Positions 43,465-52,353 of a DNA stretch of 64,000 bases are shown here, piece by piece. The position numbers were made by a program, and so were the translations under genes. Location: the NCBI GenBank assembly GCA_038532435.1, contig JBCBAP010000009.1, positions 23,599 through 87,598 of the forward strand. The letters run 5' to 3'. The first letter of the stretch is position 1, and every line of letters begins with the position of its first letter. The stretch is from JBCBAP01 sp038532435 (GTDB lineage Bacteria; Pseudomonadota; Alphaproteobacteria; Rhodobacterales; Rhodobacteraceae). The notes below the pieces were generated by a model that was not told the DNA's origin, searched no databases, and worked only from the letters and a program-made list of their open reading frames with translations.

Positions 43465-44633
43465 CCTGGGTGCTCGCGCGCCTGTTCGGTCGGCTGCCGA
43501 TCGGCTGGTTGCAGTTGTCGCACAACCGCACCCGGCTGCTCGCGGCCTTGGCCGGGGTGGCCTTCGCCAACGTTTTAGTGTTTGTGCAGTTGGGAATTCT
43601 TGGCGCGCTCAACGGCACCATCACCGCGCCCTACGCGCTGTTCAAGGCGGACATCCTGCTCTCCTCGTCGGACGCGAACACGCTCACGGACGGGAGCAAT
43701 GTCGCGCGGGTCCGCGGGTATGAGGCCCTGAGTGTGCCCGGGGTGGCGCGGGCCACGCCCCTTTGGGTCGCCAATCTGGACTGGCTGCGGGAGGATGGTA
43801 CGACCTCCACGCTTCAGACCTTCGCCCTAGATCCTGCGCAGCCGGAAAAGCTGATCCCACCGCTCAACGCGGCGGCGCGAGCGCTGCAACTTGAGGATAC
43901 GGTGCTGATCGATACGGCGACGCGAGGGCTCCGGGCCGGTCACCTCGACGGGATCGCCGACGGTACGCCGTACAGGTTCGAGGCGAACAACCGCACGCTC
44001 TCCGCCGTTGGCACCCTGTCCATGGGGGGAGGCTTCTCCGCGGACGGCACGCTCATCACCTCCGACCAGACGTTCTTCCGCCTGTTTTCGAACCGGAGCC
44101 CGTCGGCCCCCAGTCATATCCTGATCACGGTCGTCGACGGCGTCGACCCGACTGTCGTGGTCGACCGGCTGCGCGACGCCCTGCCTGACACGGTGAAGGT
44201 CGACACGCTGATGGGGGCGGCGGACGCGGACCAACGCTATCAGACGACGGAGCGGCCAACCGGCATCATCTTCGGCTTCGGCGTTCTGATCGGTGTGCTC
44301 GTGGGGATCGTGATCGTCTATCAGATCCTGTCCACGGACGTGGCCGACCACCTGCGCGAGTACGCGACGTTCAAGGCGATGGGCTACGGCCAGTCGTTTT
44401 TCATGGGTATCGTGTTTGAGGAGGCGATCATCCTGGCGCTCCTCGGCTTCATCCCCGGCATCGCGATTTCCCTGGCCTTTTATGTGGGCCTGTCCTCAGC
44501 GACGGGCCTGCCCATCGCGATGGACGCTGCAACCGCGCTCGCCGTCTTCGTCGGCACGCTGGTGGCCTGTTCCGTTTCAGGTGCGGTGGCCACCCGACGC
44601 CTGGCGCGGGCGGATCCCGCAGACCTGTTCTGA
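43461..44633 (+). CDS. devC: DevC-type ABC exporter permease
   Basis: A 390-residue FtsX/MacB-like permease: an N-terminal helix (LLAALAGVAFANVLVFVQLGILGAL), a large periplasmic domain of about 210 residues, and three C-terminal helices (IIFGFGVLIGVLVGIVIVYQILSTDV, ILALLGFIPGIAISLAFYV, ALAVFVGTLVACSVSGAVATRRL). The GTG start overlaps the adaptor stop (GTGA) and its stop overlaps the ATPase ATG. With the adaptor it should export a lipid or hydrophobic compound by the mechanotransmission mode. The substrate is unknown. Confidence 0.88.
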   Translation: MTWVLARLFGRLPIGWLQLSHNRTRLLAALAGVAFANVLVFVQLGILGALNGTITAPYALFKADILLSSSDANTLTDGSNVARVRGYEALSVPGVARATPLWVANLDWLREDGTTSTLQTFALDPAQPEKLIPPLNAAARALQLEDTVLIDTATRGLRAGHLDGIADGTPYRFEANNRTLSAVGTLSMGGGFSADGTLITSDQTFFRLFSNRSPSAPSHILITVVDGVDPTVVVDRLRDALPDTVKVDTLMGAADADQRYQTTERPTGIIFGFGVLIGVLVGIVIVYQILSTDVADHLREYATFKAMGYGQSFFMGIVFEEAIILALLGFIPGIAISLAFYVGLSSATGLPIAMDAATALAVFVGTLVACSVSGAVATRRLARADPADLF

Positions 44634-45325
44634 TGACCGCATCTCCGATCGTGGCAGCGGGGCTGAACCATTGGTTCGGGTCAGGGGACGCCCGGAAGCA
44701 GGCGATCTGGGACGTCTCGCTGACCATCGCACGGGGCAGTCTTACGATCCTGATGGGGCCGTCCGGCTCCGGCAAGACGACGCTCCTCACCCTGATGGGC
44801 TGCCTCCGCGACGTACAGGATGGGAGCGTGCTGCTGCTGGGAGATGAGCTCAACGGCGCGAGCGAACGGCGGTCCGTCGCCCTGCGCCGGCGGCTCGGCT
44901 TCATCTTTCAGGCGCACAACCTGCACGAGAGCCTTACGGCGACAGACAATGTGCTGATGGGGCTGGAGGTGCACGGCCGCGGCAATCCTGCCCGACAGCG
45001 GGAGGCGGCCCGGCATGCGCTGTCTCTCCTCGGCCTGTCCGACCGCCTGGACTATCTGCCCGCCAACCTCTCCGGCGGGCAGAAGCAGCGCGTTGCCATT
45101 GCGCGGGCGCTTGCGGCGAACCCCGAGATCGTCTTTGCCGACGAACCGACCGCAGCACTCGACAAGGACAGCGGCAGGGTCGTGGTCGAAACGCTCAAGG
45201 CGCTGGGCGCCAGACGGGGCACAACCACCGTCATGGTGACCCACGACAACCGCATCCTCGAACTTGCGGATCGTATCATCACGCTCGAGGATGGACGGGT
45301 GGTGCGGGACACGGCTCCGGTCTGA
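44633..45325 (+). CDS. devA: DevA-type ABC exporter ATPase
   Basis: A 230-residue ATPase of the MacB/LolD/DevA class. Walker A is GPSGSGKTT, the Q-loop FIFQAHNLHESLTATDNV, the signature NLSGGQKQRVAIARAL, Walker B EIVFADEPTAALD and the H-loop MVTHDNRI. The ATG overlaps the permease stop (TGATG). It completes the three-gene exporter under TetR control. Confidence 0.93.
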   Translation: MTASPIVAAGLNHWFGSGDARKQAIWDVSLTIARGSLTILMGPSGSGKTTLLTLMGCLRDVQDGSVLLLGDELNGASERRSVALRRRLGFIFQAHNLHESLTATDNVLMGLEVHGRGNPARQREAARHALSLLGLSDRLDYLPANLSGGQKQRVAIARALAANPEIVFADEPTAALDKDSGRVVVETLKALGARRGTTTVMVTHDNRILELADRIITLEDGRVVRDTAPV

Positions 45326-45356
45326 CCGAAGCCGCCGTCCCTGGGTCGATGGCGCT

Positions 45357-45638
45357 TCAGCCGATCAACAGGATGTCGGACGCCCCGGCACTGCGGCGGA
45401 GGGCGTGCACCTCCGCCAGGTCTGGGTCCTTGGACCAGGCGATTGCCGCATCTTTGTCCGGGAAGCTCAGAAGCGCTGCAACATTCGGCATATCCGGCGC
45501 GCCGTCGAGGACCGTGAACTCCCGCGCCGCGCTCTCCACCTTCCCGCCATGTTTGGCGAGCGCGCCCTCGGCAAGGTCTCGGTATTGCGCGAGAGCCTCG
45601 GGATTCGAAACCGTGATTTGTGCGTAAGCGTAGATCAT
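45357..45638 (-). CDS. DUF1330 family protein
   Basis: A 93-residue protein of the DUF1330 ferredoxin-like (dimeric alpha-beta barrel) family: MIYAYAQITVSNPEALAQYRDLAEGALAKHGG, then FPDKDAAIAWSKDPDLAEVHALRRSAG. ATG 45638 is chosen since GGAG precedes it by 6 bases; two further in-frame ATGs lie just upstream. It is divergent from a LysR gene, which is probably its regulator. Confidence 0.88.
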   Translation of the reverse strand: MIYAYAQITVSNPEALAQYRDLAEGALAKHGGKVESAAREFTVLDGAPDMPNVAALLSFPDKDAAIAWSKDPDLAEVHALRRSAGASDILLIG

Positions 45639-45699
45639 GACCATCTCCATTGTTTGGTGGCGCCTTTTAGATATCCATGGCGGGCCAAGGAAAAACGCG

Positions 45700-45730
45700 T
45701 GCGTTTGCATGCGCATCATGCAAAAACGCA
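45700..45730. promoter_or_regulatory. near-palindrome, probable LysR site
   Basis: TGCGTTTGCATG (45700-45711) and CATGCAAAAACGCA (45717-45730) form an inverted repeat with 5 bases between and two extra A residues in the right arm. It ends 4 bases before the LysR start and is 62 bases from the DUF1330 start, consistent with autoregulation plus control of the divergent gene. Confidence 0.55.
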
Positions 45731-45733
45731 TAC

Positions 45734-46606
45734 ATGTCTGTGGCATGGGATGATCTGCGCACGGTGCTGATGCTGGTCCGGCACCGGTCGCTTGCTGGCG
45801 CTGCCGAGGCGCTTGGGATCAACTACACCACCGTGGCCCGGCGGGTACGACGGGCCGAGGAGGATCTGGGCCAGCTTCTGTTTGAGCGGCTGCCGGATGG
45901 CTACCGCGCCACGGACGCGGCCCACCTTCTCGCGGAACATGCGGAGGAGATGGAGGTCACCGAACACAGCCTGCTGCGAAAGCTTCAGGGGGCGGAGACC
46001 GCGCTCTCCGGATCCCTGACGATCACGGCCCCACAACTGCTCATTGCAAGCTTTCTGTCCCCGGTACTCGACAGGTTCACGCGGGTGCATCCCGGGATCG
46101 ATTTGCGGATCCTTGCGACGAACGAGCTGCTGGATCTGACCCGGCTCGAGGCGGATCTTGCGATCCGGATCAGCCGCAGCCCGGGCGATACGCTGAAGGG
46201 GCTGAGGCTGCTCCGGCAGGAGACTGCAAGCTTTGCCTGTCAGACGCTTGCGGAGCGCATTGCGCAGGATCCGACCGGCCCCATCGACTGGGTCGTCTAT
46301 GACGGACATCCCCACGTGCCCCGCGGGGTCAGCCCGGACTATCCCAACAACTCGGTCCGCCTCCGGTTCGACGACATGATCGCGATGATCGGCGCGGCCC
46401 TCGCGGGCCTCGGCGTCGTGCGGATGCCGCTATTTCTGGGCCGGTCGACCCCCGGGCTGGTGCAGGTTCCCGTCCTGCCGCCGCAGCCCTATGCGGATAT
46501 CTGGGTGGTCGGGCATCCGGATGTTTGGCCGTCGGCCAAGCTCGCGGCGTTTCGGGACATCCTCGTTGCCTACTGCCGGACGCACAGCTCTCTCTTCATA
46601 TCGTGA
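45734..46606 (+). CDS. LysR-family transcriptional regulator
   Basis: A 290-residue LysR protein: helix-turn-helix LRTVLMLVRHRSLAGAAEALGINYTTVARRVRRAEEDLGQLLFERLPDGY, then a substrate-binding domain (GSLTITAPQLLIASFLSPVLDRF, LEADLAIRISRSPGDTLKGL). The NYTTVARRV recognition helix is of the subgroup that controls small redox or DUF1330 genes. The ATG at 45734 is used; an in-frame start at 45677 would run through the palindrome. Confidence 0.92.
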   Translation: MSVAWDDLRTVLMLVRHRSLAGAAEALGINYTTVARRVRRAEEDLGQLLFERLPDGYRATDAAHLLAEHAEEMEVTEHSLLRKLQGAETALSGSLTITAPQLLIASFLSPVLDRFTRVHPGIDLRILATNELLDLTRLEADLAIRISRSPGDTLKGLRLLRQETASFACQTLAERIAQDPTGPIDWVVYDGHPHVPRGVSPDYPNNSVRLRFDDMIAMIGAALAGLGVVRMPLFLGRSTPGLVQVPVLPPQPYADIWVVGHPDVWPSAKLAAFRDILVAYCRTHSSLFIS

Positions 46607-46717
46607 AGGATGAAAGTGTCTATAAATCAGATGCTAGCATTGATATCTTAAGGTTGAGAGCTGGATGGTTTAAAGGTCTCCAACAGGCTTCCCAGTGCCG
46701 AGGAGGCCAACTCTCTC

Positions 46718-47317
46718 CTAGCTGATCCAGGTGAACTCAGCTGCACGAGTACCGTTCGGTGCATGCAGCGTCGCGGTGATCTGCGGAGGGCCTGCGACGA
46801 AGCTCACCCGGTCGAACGCCCCGATGAGCGGGCCGACCGCCTCAAGTGCAGGGACCGCGATCTCGAGCGCGCCAAGCGTGGCGATGTCGGGGCTTTGCCG
46901 CGTACCGGTCAGACCGTCTGTCCGATCGATCGGAGGTGTACCGCCGGGCGTCTGAAAGACGAAAGGGGCGGCAAGGCTGCGGCTCATCTGCGCGACGGGG
47001 ATCGAGAGACCTTCGGGAAGGAACGGGGCCGCATAGGCATCACAAGGCAGGTCCGTCTCTCCGCGCCAGGAAAGCCCGATTGGCGATCCCGCGCCCCCGC
47101 ACCGCGCCGTGAGCCCGATCCATCCGGTCTCCTCCGACGCGTCGGTTCCGTCAGCCCACAGCAGTTCGAAGAACATGTCGTCGAGGCAGGCGCAGATGTT
47201 CCGCGTGCCCTGTCCCGGGTGCGCACGGCTGTAGTTCGCCCGCAGCCCCGCGGCCCGCATCATCGCGCGCGCCGTTGCCTCGTCCTGCACGATCAGAAAG
47301 ACGTGGTCGAGTTCCAC
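46718..47317 (-). CDS. VOC-superfamily (glyoxalase-like) protein
   Basis: A 199-residue protein with the VOC beta-alpha-beta-beta-beta pattern: MELDHVFLIVQDEATARAMMRAAGL at the N-terminus and MFFELLWADG around the predicted metal-binding Glu. The second half (LGALEIAVPALEAVG) repeats the fold weakly. It resembles glyoxalase-like hypothetical proteins; the reaction is unknown. It stands alone, convergent with the LysR gene, with an AT-rich 110-base spacer. Confidence 0.75.
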   Translation of the reverse strand: MELDHVFLIVQDEATARAMMRAAGLRANYSRAHPGQGTRNICACLDDMFFELLWADGTDASEETGWIGLTARCGGAGSPIGLSWRGETDLPCDAYAAPFLPEGLSIPVAQMSRSLAAPFVFQTPGGTPPIDRTDGLTGTRQSPDIATLGALEIAVPALEAVGPLIGAFDRVSFVAGPPQITATLHAPNGTRAAEFTWIS

Positions 47318-47725
47318 GACGTCTCCTCCATCTGGCTCCCTCGCCTCAAGGGCAGGTTGCGATGTGATCCGGATGGCGATCGGATCAAGGAGTTCGGCGC
47401 TTATGCTCGCACCAGTTTCGGCTCCAGAACAACCAGAAGGGCCGAGCTTTCGCGGCCACCGGTCACAAGCGCGAAATGGTGTCTGAGAGCGAGGATGGAT
47501 CGTCGGGGTTCGGCGTTCGATGCGGAATTGGTCCGCTGTGAGGTGGCTCGACGAACGCCGAACGCCCGCCCCGTCTCGCCGCTTTACATGTTATCAGCGG
47601 TCGCCGTGTCCCGATCTTATGGTGCCACCGGCCCGAACCGTTCGAAGGGTCGCGATGGTGCAAGCGCACCTGAGACGTCACCGTGATCACCCGCAGACAG
47701 AACGCGGACATCGGGCGTTCGAGCC
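47318..47725. other. gene-free stretch holding a nested inverted repeat
   Basis: About 400 bases without an intact gene. One plus-strand reading (about 47420-47530, QNNQKGRAFAATGHKREMVSESEDG) looks weakly protein-like but has no start and is not assigned. The main structured element is the 12-bp inverted repeat at 47508-47563. Confidence 0.45.
47508..47563. repeat. nested inverted repeat
   Basis: GTTCGGCGTTCG (47508-47519) and CGAACGCCGAAC (47552-47563) are exact 12-base inverted copies. Inside the 32-base loop lies a second hairpin, GCGGA-ATTGG-TCCGC (47522-47536). Such a two-tier structure can be a transcription terminator between genes, a mobile-element end or a protein-binding site. No T-tract is next to it. 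Confidence 0.7.
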
Positions 47726-49471
47726 TCACGGGATGACCGGCATCAGCAGGTGGGCGTCATACGTCCCGCCATGATGGAGCACATGACGGCCCTCGTTCGC
47801 ACTCGTGTCCTTGCCGAAGATCGGCGCATGGCAATAGTCGGTCGGTGAGACGGTCAGCCGGATCCCTTCGCCTGCGCGGAAAAAGGTGCTGCTGGGCCGC
47901 AGGGGGACCTCCACCGGCACGATCTCTCCCGCGGTGAGAGGCCTTACGGATGACCCGGTGAAGACGGGCAACCAGTCGGTCGACGCATCCGCGTCCAGTT
48001 CCCTGCGGGAGACGCGCACATAGCCCCGGGTCATCACGTCATCCGTGGTCCCGACAGAGCCGTTGAACCGAATCACGTTCCCGGCCCCGTCGAGTTTGTC
48101 CACATAGATGCAGAGGATCATATCGTCCGGCTGCCGTGCCAGCGTTCCGTTCGGTCGAACCTCCACCCAGAGTTTCAGCTTCATGTAGCCGCTCAGCTCC
48201 GTGTCCTCGGTAAATACATGGTCGAAGATGGCTTTTCCGCCCTGCGTCGCGTAGGTCACCTGGCCCTCCGCCTCGGGCTGCTGACGCTCTAGCCCGTCCG
48301 TGGTCAGGTGGAGCGGGACGTAGGAGGTGCGGGGCAGGGGCCAGTCCTCCTCCCAGCGAACCTCGTGGACCTGGTCGCGGTCTGACCGCACCTCCAGCCG
48401 AACGGGCGGCAGATCCGTGAAGCGGTTCTCCACCCCTTTCAGGAAATGGTCCATGAAGTCCTTCGTCAGCGCCTGAACGTCGGGAGCGTAGTACGTGGTC
48501 CACTTGCCGCTCCGGTGTGTGTAGACCCACTTGCGCGCCGAGCCTGCCCGCTCGAACGCACGAAAGGATCCCATCGTGTGCAACTCGTGATCGGAGAAGG
48601 ATCCGCAGACCATCAGCGGCACCCGGATCTCCGCGAGATCGGGTGCCTTTCCGCGCCAGTACGCGTCGTAGAGCGGGCGCTTCGCGAGCATCGCCGACCC
48701 CACGGCCTCCTCGGTCTTCAGAAAGTCCCCGATCGGGGTGTTGAGGGATTCCTTCACCTCCGTGTGCCACCAGAAGTCCAGAAACGCGGTGTCGGCGACT
48801 CCGCCGCCGCAGGCGAAGTCGTGGTAGATGTCGGTGACGCCCTCCCAAGGGCAGATACACTTGAGCGCCTCGGGCACGTCGCCTTCCGGCGCGCTCGCGG
48901 CGAAATACTGGCTGATGGCGAGGTAGCTGACGCCGTTCAGGCCGACATTGCCGTCGCACCAGGGCTGCGCGGCCACCCAGGAGATGGCCTCCCGGTAGCA
49001 TTTTCCCTGATGGGCGCTGATGACGCTGCCCGGCCCACCGCTGTCTGCGTAGCCCGGAAGGTTCACGTTCACCTGGATGTATCCGGCCGGAACCCAGAAG
49101 TTCGGGTCCGGTGCCTCCCAACTGGTGAGGGTGGAGAACCGGGGCGTCCCCTCCGCCTGGGGAATCAGCCGGTACTGCTGAGGTGGACCGCCAAGGGGGG
49201 TGTTCCCGCGTGCGGGCGTCTTACGATTGTCGTAGGGATGGGCGCACATCACGACCGGCATTGCCCGACCCTCCGTCCGCGCCGCGTTCGAGCTGAAGAT
49301 ACTGCAGGTCAGTGCGTAGCCTTCACTCATGGGGATCTGGACGTCATAGGCGCTGTGAATGTCCGGGTCCGGATCGACCAGTTCGCACTGCGGGCGCAGG
49401 ATCTGACCGGAGCGGATGGCGCGGGTCAGCATGGGCCACGCGGCCCTGATCGTCTTCACGGTCTCCAGCAT
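47726..49471 (-). CDS. CocE/NonD family hydrolase
   Basis: A 581-residue acyl hydrolase or X-Pro dipeptidyl-peptidase-like enzyme. The nucleophile elbow is GLNGVSYLAISQYF (Ser near residue 180); IRVPLMVCGSFSDHELHTMG carries the acid region and THRSGKWTTYYA the likely His. The C-terminal jelly-roll (LRPSSTFFRAGEGIRLTVSPTDY) is the usual CocE substrate-recognition domain. Length matches the family (about 570-600). There is no signal peptide. It is divergent from the MaoC-Pta/AckA unit, separated by 245 bases. Confidence 0.87.
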   Translation of the reverse strand: MLETVKTIRAAWPMLTRAIRSGQILRPQCELVDPDPDIHSAYDVQIPMSEGYALTCSIFSSNAARTEGRAMPVVMCAHPYDNRKTPARGNTPLGGPPQQYRLIPQAEGTPRFSTLTSWEAPDPNFWVPAGYIQVNVNLPGYADSGGPGSVISAHQGKCYREAISWVAAQPWCDGNVGLNGVSYLAISQYFAASAPEGDVPEALKCICPWEGVTDIYHDFACGGGVADTAFLDFWWHTEVKESLNTPIGDFLKTEEAVGSAMLAKRPLYDAYWRGKAPDLAEIRVPLMVCGSFSDHELHTMGSFRAFERAGSARKWVYTHRSGKWTTYYAPDVQALTKDFMDHFLKGVENRFTDLPPVRLEVRSDRDQVHEVRWEEDWPLPRTSYVPLHLTTDGLERQQPEAEGQVTYATQGGKAIFDHVFTEDTELSGYMKLKLWVEVRPNGTLARQPDDMILCIYVDKLDGAGNVIRFNGSVGTTDDVMTRGYVRVSRRELDADASTDWLPVFTGSSVRPLTAGEIVPVEVPLRPSSTFFRAGEGIRLTVSPTDYCHAPIFGKDTSANEGRHVLHHGGTYDAHLLMPVIP

Positions 49472-49716
49472 GGTCCTCGCTCCGGCCTGATGTCTGTTGC
49501 GTCACGAATCCTACGCACTCGGGTCCCATGCTGGAGAGAACCTCGGTTAACTGCAGGGTGAGATCACGTCGTCGGATGGGCGGTTTTTGGAACGGGTTGA
49601 CCCGACTGCCGCGGTTGCCACGCCTTATCGCGATGACCAGATTGACGCTGCACAGGTGTCCCGGGCGGCCAGCCCGGTGCCGCATCCGCCATGACCCCCG
49701 CAGAGAAGGCCGCTGA

Positions 49717-51093
49717 ATGACGATCCTCACCTCCCACCCCCTGCCAGACCTCAAGGTCGGCATGACCGCGGAACTGACCCGGCTCTGCGTGACCGACGAC
49801 CTTTATGTGTTCGCCAACGCCAGCGGCAATCTGAACCCGATGCACCTGCCGACCCATGATGGAGATGGCGACGGCGTTGCGGAAGCGGTTGCGCCCTCCA
49901 TGTGGCTCGCAGCCCTGATCTCCGCGGTTCTGGGCAATCACCTGCCTGGGCCGGGCACACTCTACCGGGCGCAGAGCCTGCGGTTTTCAGGCCGGGTGCA
50001 GGCGGGGGAGGAGGTGACGGCGAAGGTCAAGATCACCGCGCTCAACGAGGATGGCGGCGTTGTGCTCGACACCTGGGTCGAGCTGCCGGACGGTACACGT
50101 GTGGTCGAGGGGATGGCGGAGGTCACACCCCCAATTGACGGACGAAGCTTCGACATCGGCGATGTGCCCGGTCTGACCCTGCGCAGGCACGAACAGTTCG
50201 ACCGGTTGCTGGAACGGGCCGCGCCGCTGCCTGACATCCCGTGCGCCGTGGTCGCGCCGGAGGATGAGGCCTCCCTCGGCGGGGCGCTTCTGGGTGCGGA
50301 TCACACGCTCATCCGTCCGATCCTGATCGGCGACAGGGAGAAGATCGCGGAGGCGGCGCGCGCGCTCGGTCGCAGCCTCGACGGTCTGGAGGTGATACAC
50401 GAGCCGGACCATTCCGCCGCCGCGGCGCGGGGCGTGGCGCTCGTCCATGAGGGGCGGGCGAAAGCGGTCATGAAGGGGCATCTGCACACAGATCAACTCC
50501 TGCGCCATGTGGTTAAACGGGACGGCGGGCTGCGGGCGGGGCGCCGTCTCAGCCACGTCTTCGTCATGGATGTGCCGGGTCTCACCCACCTGCTCGCCGT
50601 CACGGATGCTGCGATCAACATCGCCCCGGACCTCGCGGCAAAGCGGGACATCACCCAGAACGCGATAGACCTGATGCGGGCCCTCGGCGTCGAGACACCG
50701 AGGGTCGGTGTCCTCTCGGCGGTGGAGACGGTGAACCCCGCGATTCCATCGACACTCGACGCCGCTGCCCTGTCGAAGATGGCGGATCGGGGTCAGATCA
50801 CCGGCGGGCTGGTGGACGGCCCCCTTGCCATGGACAACGCCATCGACATCGGTGCTGCCCGGACGAAGGGGATTACGGGGCGTGTCGCCGGTCAGGCCGA
50901 AGTGCTGATCGCCCCCAACCTCGAGGCGGGTAACATGATCGCGAAGGAACTGACGTTCCTCGCCCATGCCGAGGCCGCGGGCCTCGTTATGGGAGCGCAG
51001 GTGCCCGTGATCCTCACCAGCCGCGCGGACAATGAGGCGGCCCGCCTCGCCTCCTGCGCCGTTGCGGCCCTCTACGCGGAGCGGCGGGGGTGA
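49717..51093 (+). CDS. MaoC-like hydratase / phosphate acyltransferase fusion
   Basis: A 458-residue bifunctional protein. Residues about 1-150 form a MaoC-like hot-dog domain (FANASGNLNPMHLPTHDGDGDGVAEAVAPSMW, the D/H hydratase motif region, then LRFSGRVQAGEEVTAKVKI). Residues about 165-458 form a phosphotransacetylase/phosphotransbutyrylase domain (AVMKGHLHTDQLLRHVV, KRDITQNAIDLMRALG, GQITGGLVDGPLAMDNAI). Together with the acetate kinase it converts acyl-CoA to acyl phosphate and then acid plus ATP. The ATG overlaps the stop of a 9-codon upstream reading (49691) that contains the AGAAGG ribosome site. Confidence 0.9.
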   Translation: MTILTSHPLPDLKVGMTAELTRLCVTDDLYVFANASGNLNPMHLPTHDGDGDGVAEAVAPSMWLAALISAVLGNHLPGPGTLYRAQSLRFSGRVQAGEEVTAKVKITALNEDGGVVLDTWVELPDGTRVVEGMAEVTPPIDGRSFDIGDVPGLTLRRHEQFDRLLERAAPLPDIPCAVVAPEDEASLGGALLGADHTLIRPILIGDREKIAEAARALGRSLDGLEVIHEPDHSAAAARGVALVHEGRAKAVMKGHLHTDQLLRHVVKRDGGLRAGRRLSHVFVMDVPGLTHLLAVTDAAINIAPDLAAKRDITQNAIDLMRALGVETPRVGVLSAVETVNPAIPSTLDAAALSKMADRGQITGGLVDGPLAMDNAIDIGAARTKGITGRVAGQAEVLIAPNLEAGNMIAKELTFLAHAEAAGLVMGAQVPVILTSRADNEAARLASCAVAALYAERRG

Positions 51094-52169
51094 GCGGTGT
51101 CCTCACCCTCAATGCCGGATCCTCGTCGGTCAAATTCTCGGTATGGGAGGGGACTGCGCGGGTGCTGGAAGGGCAGGTCGATGCGCTTGGCCCCGATGCG
51201 CGTCTGCGCGTCCGAGGAGAACCGGCGGCCCCGCTTGGCATCACGGATCAGCGGCGCGCGGTGTCGGAGATCCTGGATCTTGTCGCAACGCGACTGCCTG
51301 CGCTCCCGATCAGCGGCGTCGGGCACCGGATTGCCCATGGTGGCGTGGACTTCACCGGCCCGGTGGACCTGACACCGCAGGTCATCGAGAAGCTGACGCT
51401 GCTTGTACCCTTCGCGCCCCTCCATCAGCCGCACAACCTTGCCTGTGTCGAGGCTGCACGATTGGCCTTTCCAAACGCCCGGCAGATCGGTTGTTTCGAC
51501 ACTGCTTTTCACCGCGGGCATCCGTGGGTCAACGACACTTTCGCGCTGCCCCGGCGGTTCTACGATCTGGGTGTGCGGCGCTTTGGCTTCCACGGGTTGA
51601 GCTACGACTACGTGACCGGGGCCCTCTCGCAGGAATATCCGGAGCTTGCGGCGGGCCGGGTCGTGATCGCCCACCTGGGCAACGGCGCCTCGCTTTGTGC
51701 GGTGCTTGGAGGGAAGTCGGTCGCCTCAACCATGGGTTTCTCCGCCCTCGACGGTCTGCCCATGGGCACCCGCTGCGGTCAGCTCGATCCGGGTGTGCTG
51801 CTCTATTTCATGGATCAGCTCGGGATGGGGCCGGAGGAGATCACGCGGATCCTCTACACGGAGTCAGGTCTGCTTGGCCTCTCGGGCATCAGCCATGACA
51901 TGCGGACGCTCGAGGCCTCCGACGCGCCGGAAGCCCGCGAGGCGATTGCGTACTTCTGCACGCGCATTCGCCGCGAAATCGGCGCGATGGCGGCCATGCT
52001 CGACGGTGTCGACGCGCTCGTCTTCTGCGGCGGGATCGGAGAGAATTCCGAGGTTATCAGATCGCAGATCCTCGACGGTCTTGGATTTCTCGGGTTCCCG
52101 GACCGGACGCCCTGCCTTGTCATTCCGACGGACGAAGAGAGCGTCATCGCGAGGGCATTTACCGCCTAA
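51090..52169 (+). CDS. ackA: Acetate/propionate family kinase
   Basis: A 359-residue kinase, slightly shorter than typical AckA (about 400). Motifs are LTLNAGSSSVKFSVW at the N-terminus, FDTAFH with the catalytic region, FGFHGLSYDYV, HLGNGASLCAV and STMGFSALDGLPMGTRCGQLDPG, and GIGENSEVIR at the C-terminus. The GTG start overlaps the acyltransferase stop (GTGA). It makes ATP from acetyl or propionyl phosphate supplied by the upstream enzyme. Confidence 0.92.
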   Translation: MSGVLTLNAGSSSVKFSVWEGTARVLEGQVDALGPDARLRVRGEPAAPLGITDQRRAVSEILDLVATRLPALPISGVGHRIAHGGVDFTGPVDLTPQVIEKLTLLVPFAPLHQPHNLACVEAARLAFPNARQIGCFDTAFHRGHPWVNDTFALPRRFYDLGVRRFGFHGLSYDYVTGALSQEYPELAAGRVVIAHLGNGASLCAVLGGKSVASTMGFSALDGLPMGTRCGQLDPGVLLYFMDQLGMGPEEITRILYTESGLLGLSGISHDMRTLEASDAPEAREAIAYFCTRIRREIGAMAAMLDGVDALVFCGGIGENSEVIRSQILDGLGFLGFPDRTPCLVIPTDEESVIARAFTA

Positions 52170-52353
52170 GCTATAGAATTGAAGAGATTTTATGTGATGC
52201 TTATCGCGTCGCGTCCTGTCGCATGCGGACGGAAGGCGCTCCCGGGCAGCACTCGCCAGATCACCGGACGCAGACGCCCGTCACCATCGCGATGTCCGAT
52301 CGTCGACCCAAGCGTGGTTTGCCAAACGCTCAGATTTTGGGCACGGTCGATCA

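Noticed and set aside
47508..47563. Integron attC site
   Set aside because: The inverted arms do not show the simple R and L core sites of attC, and no integrase or cassette array is nearby.
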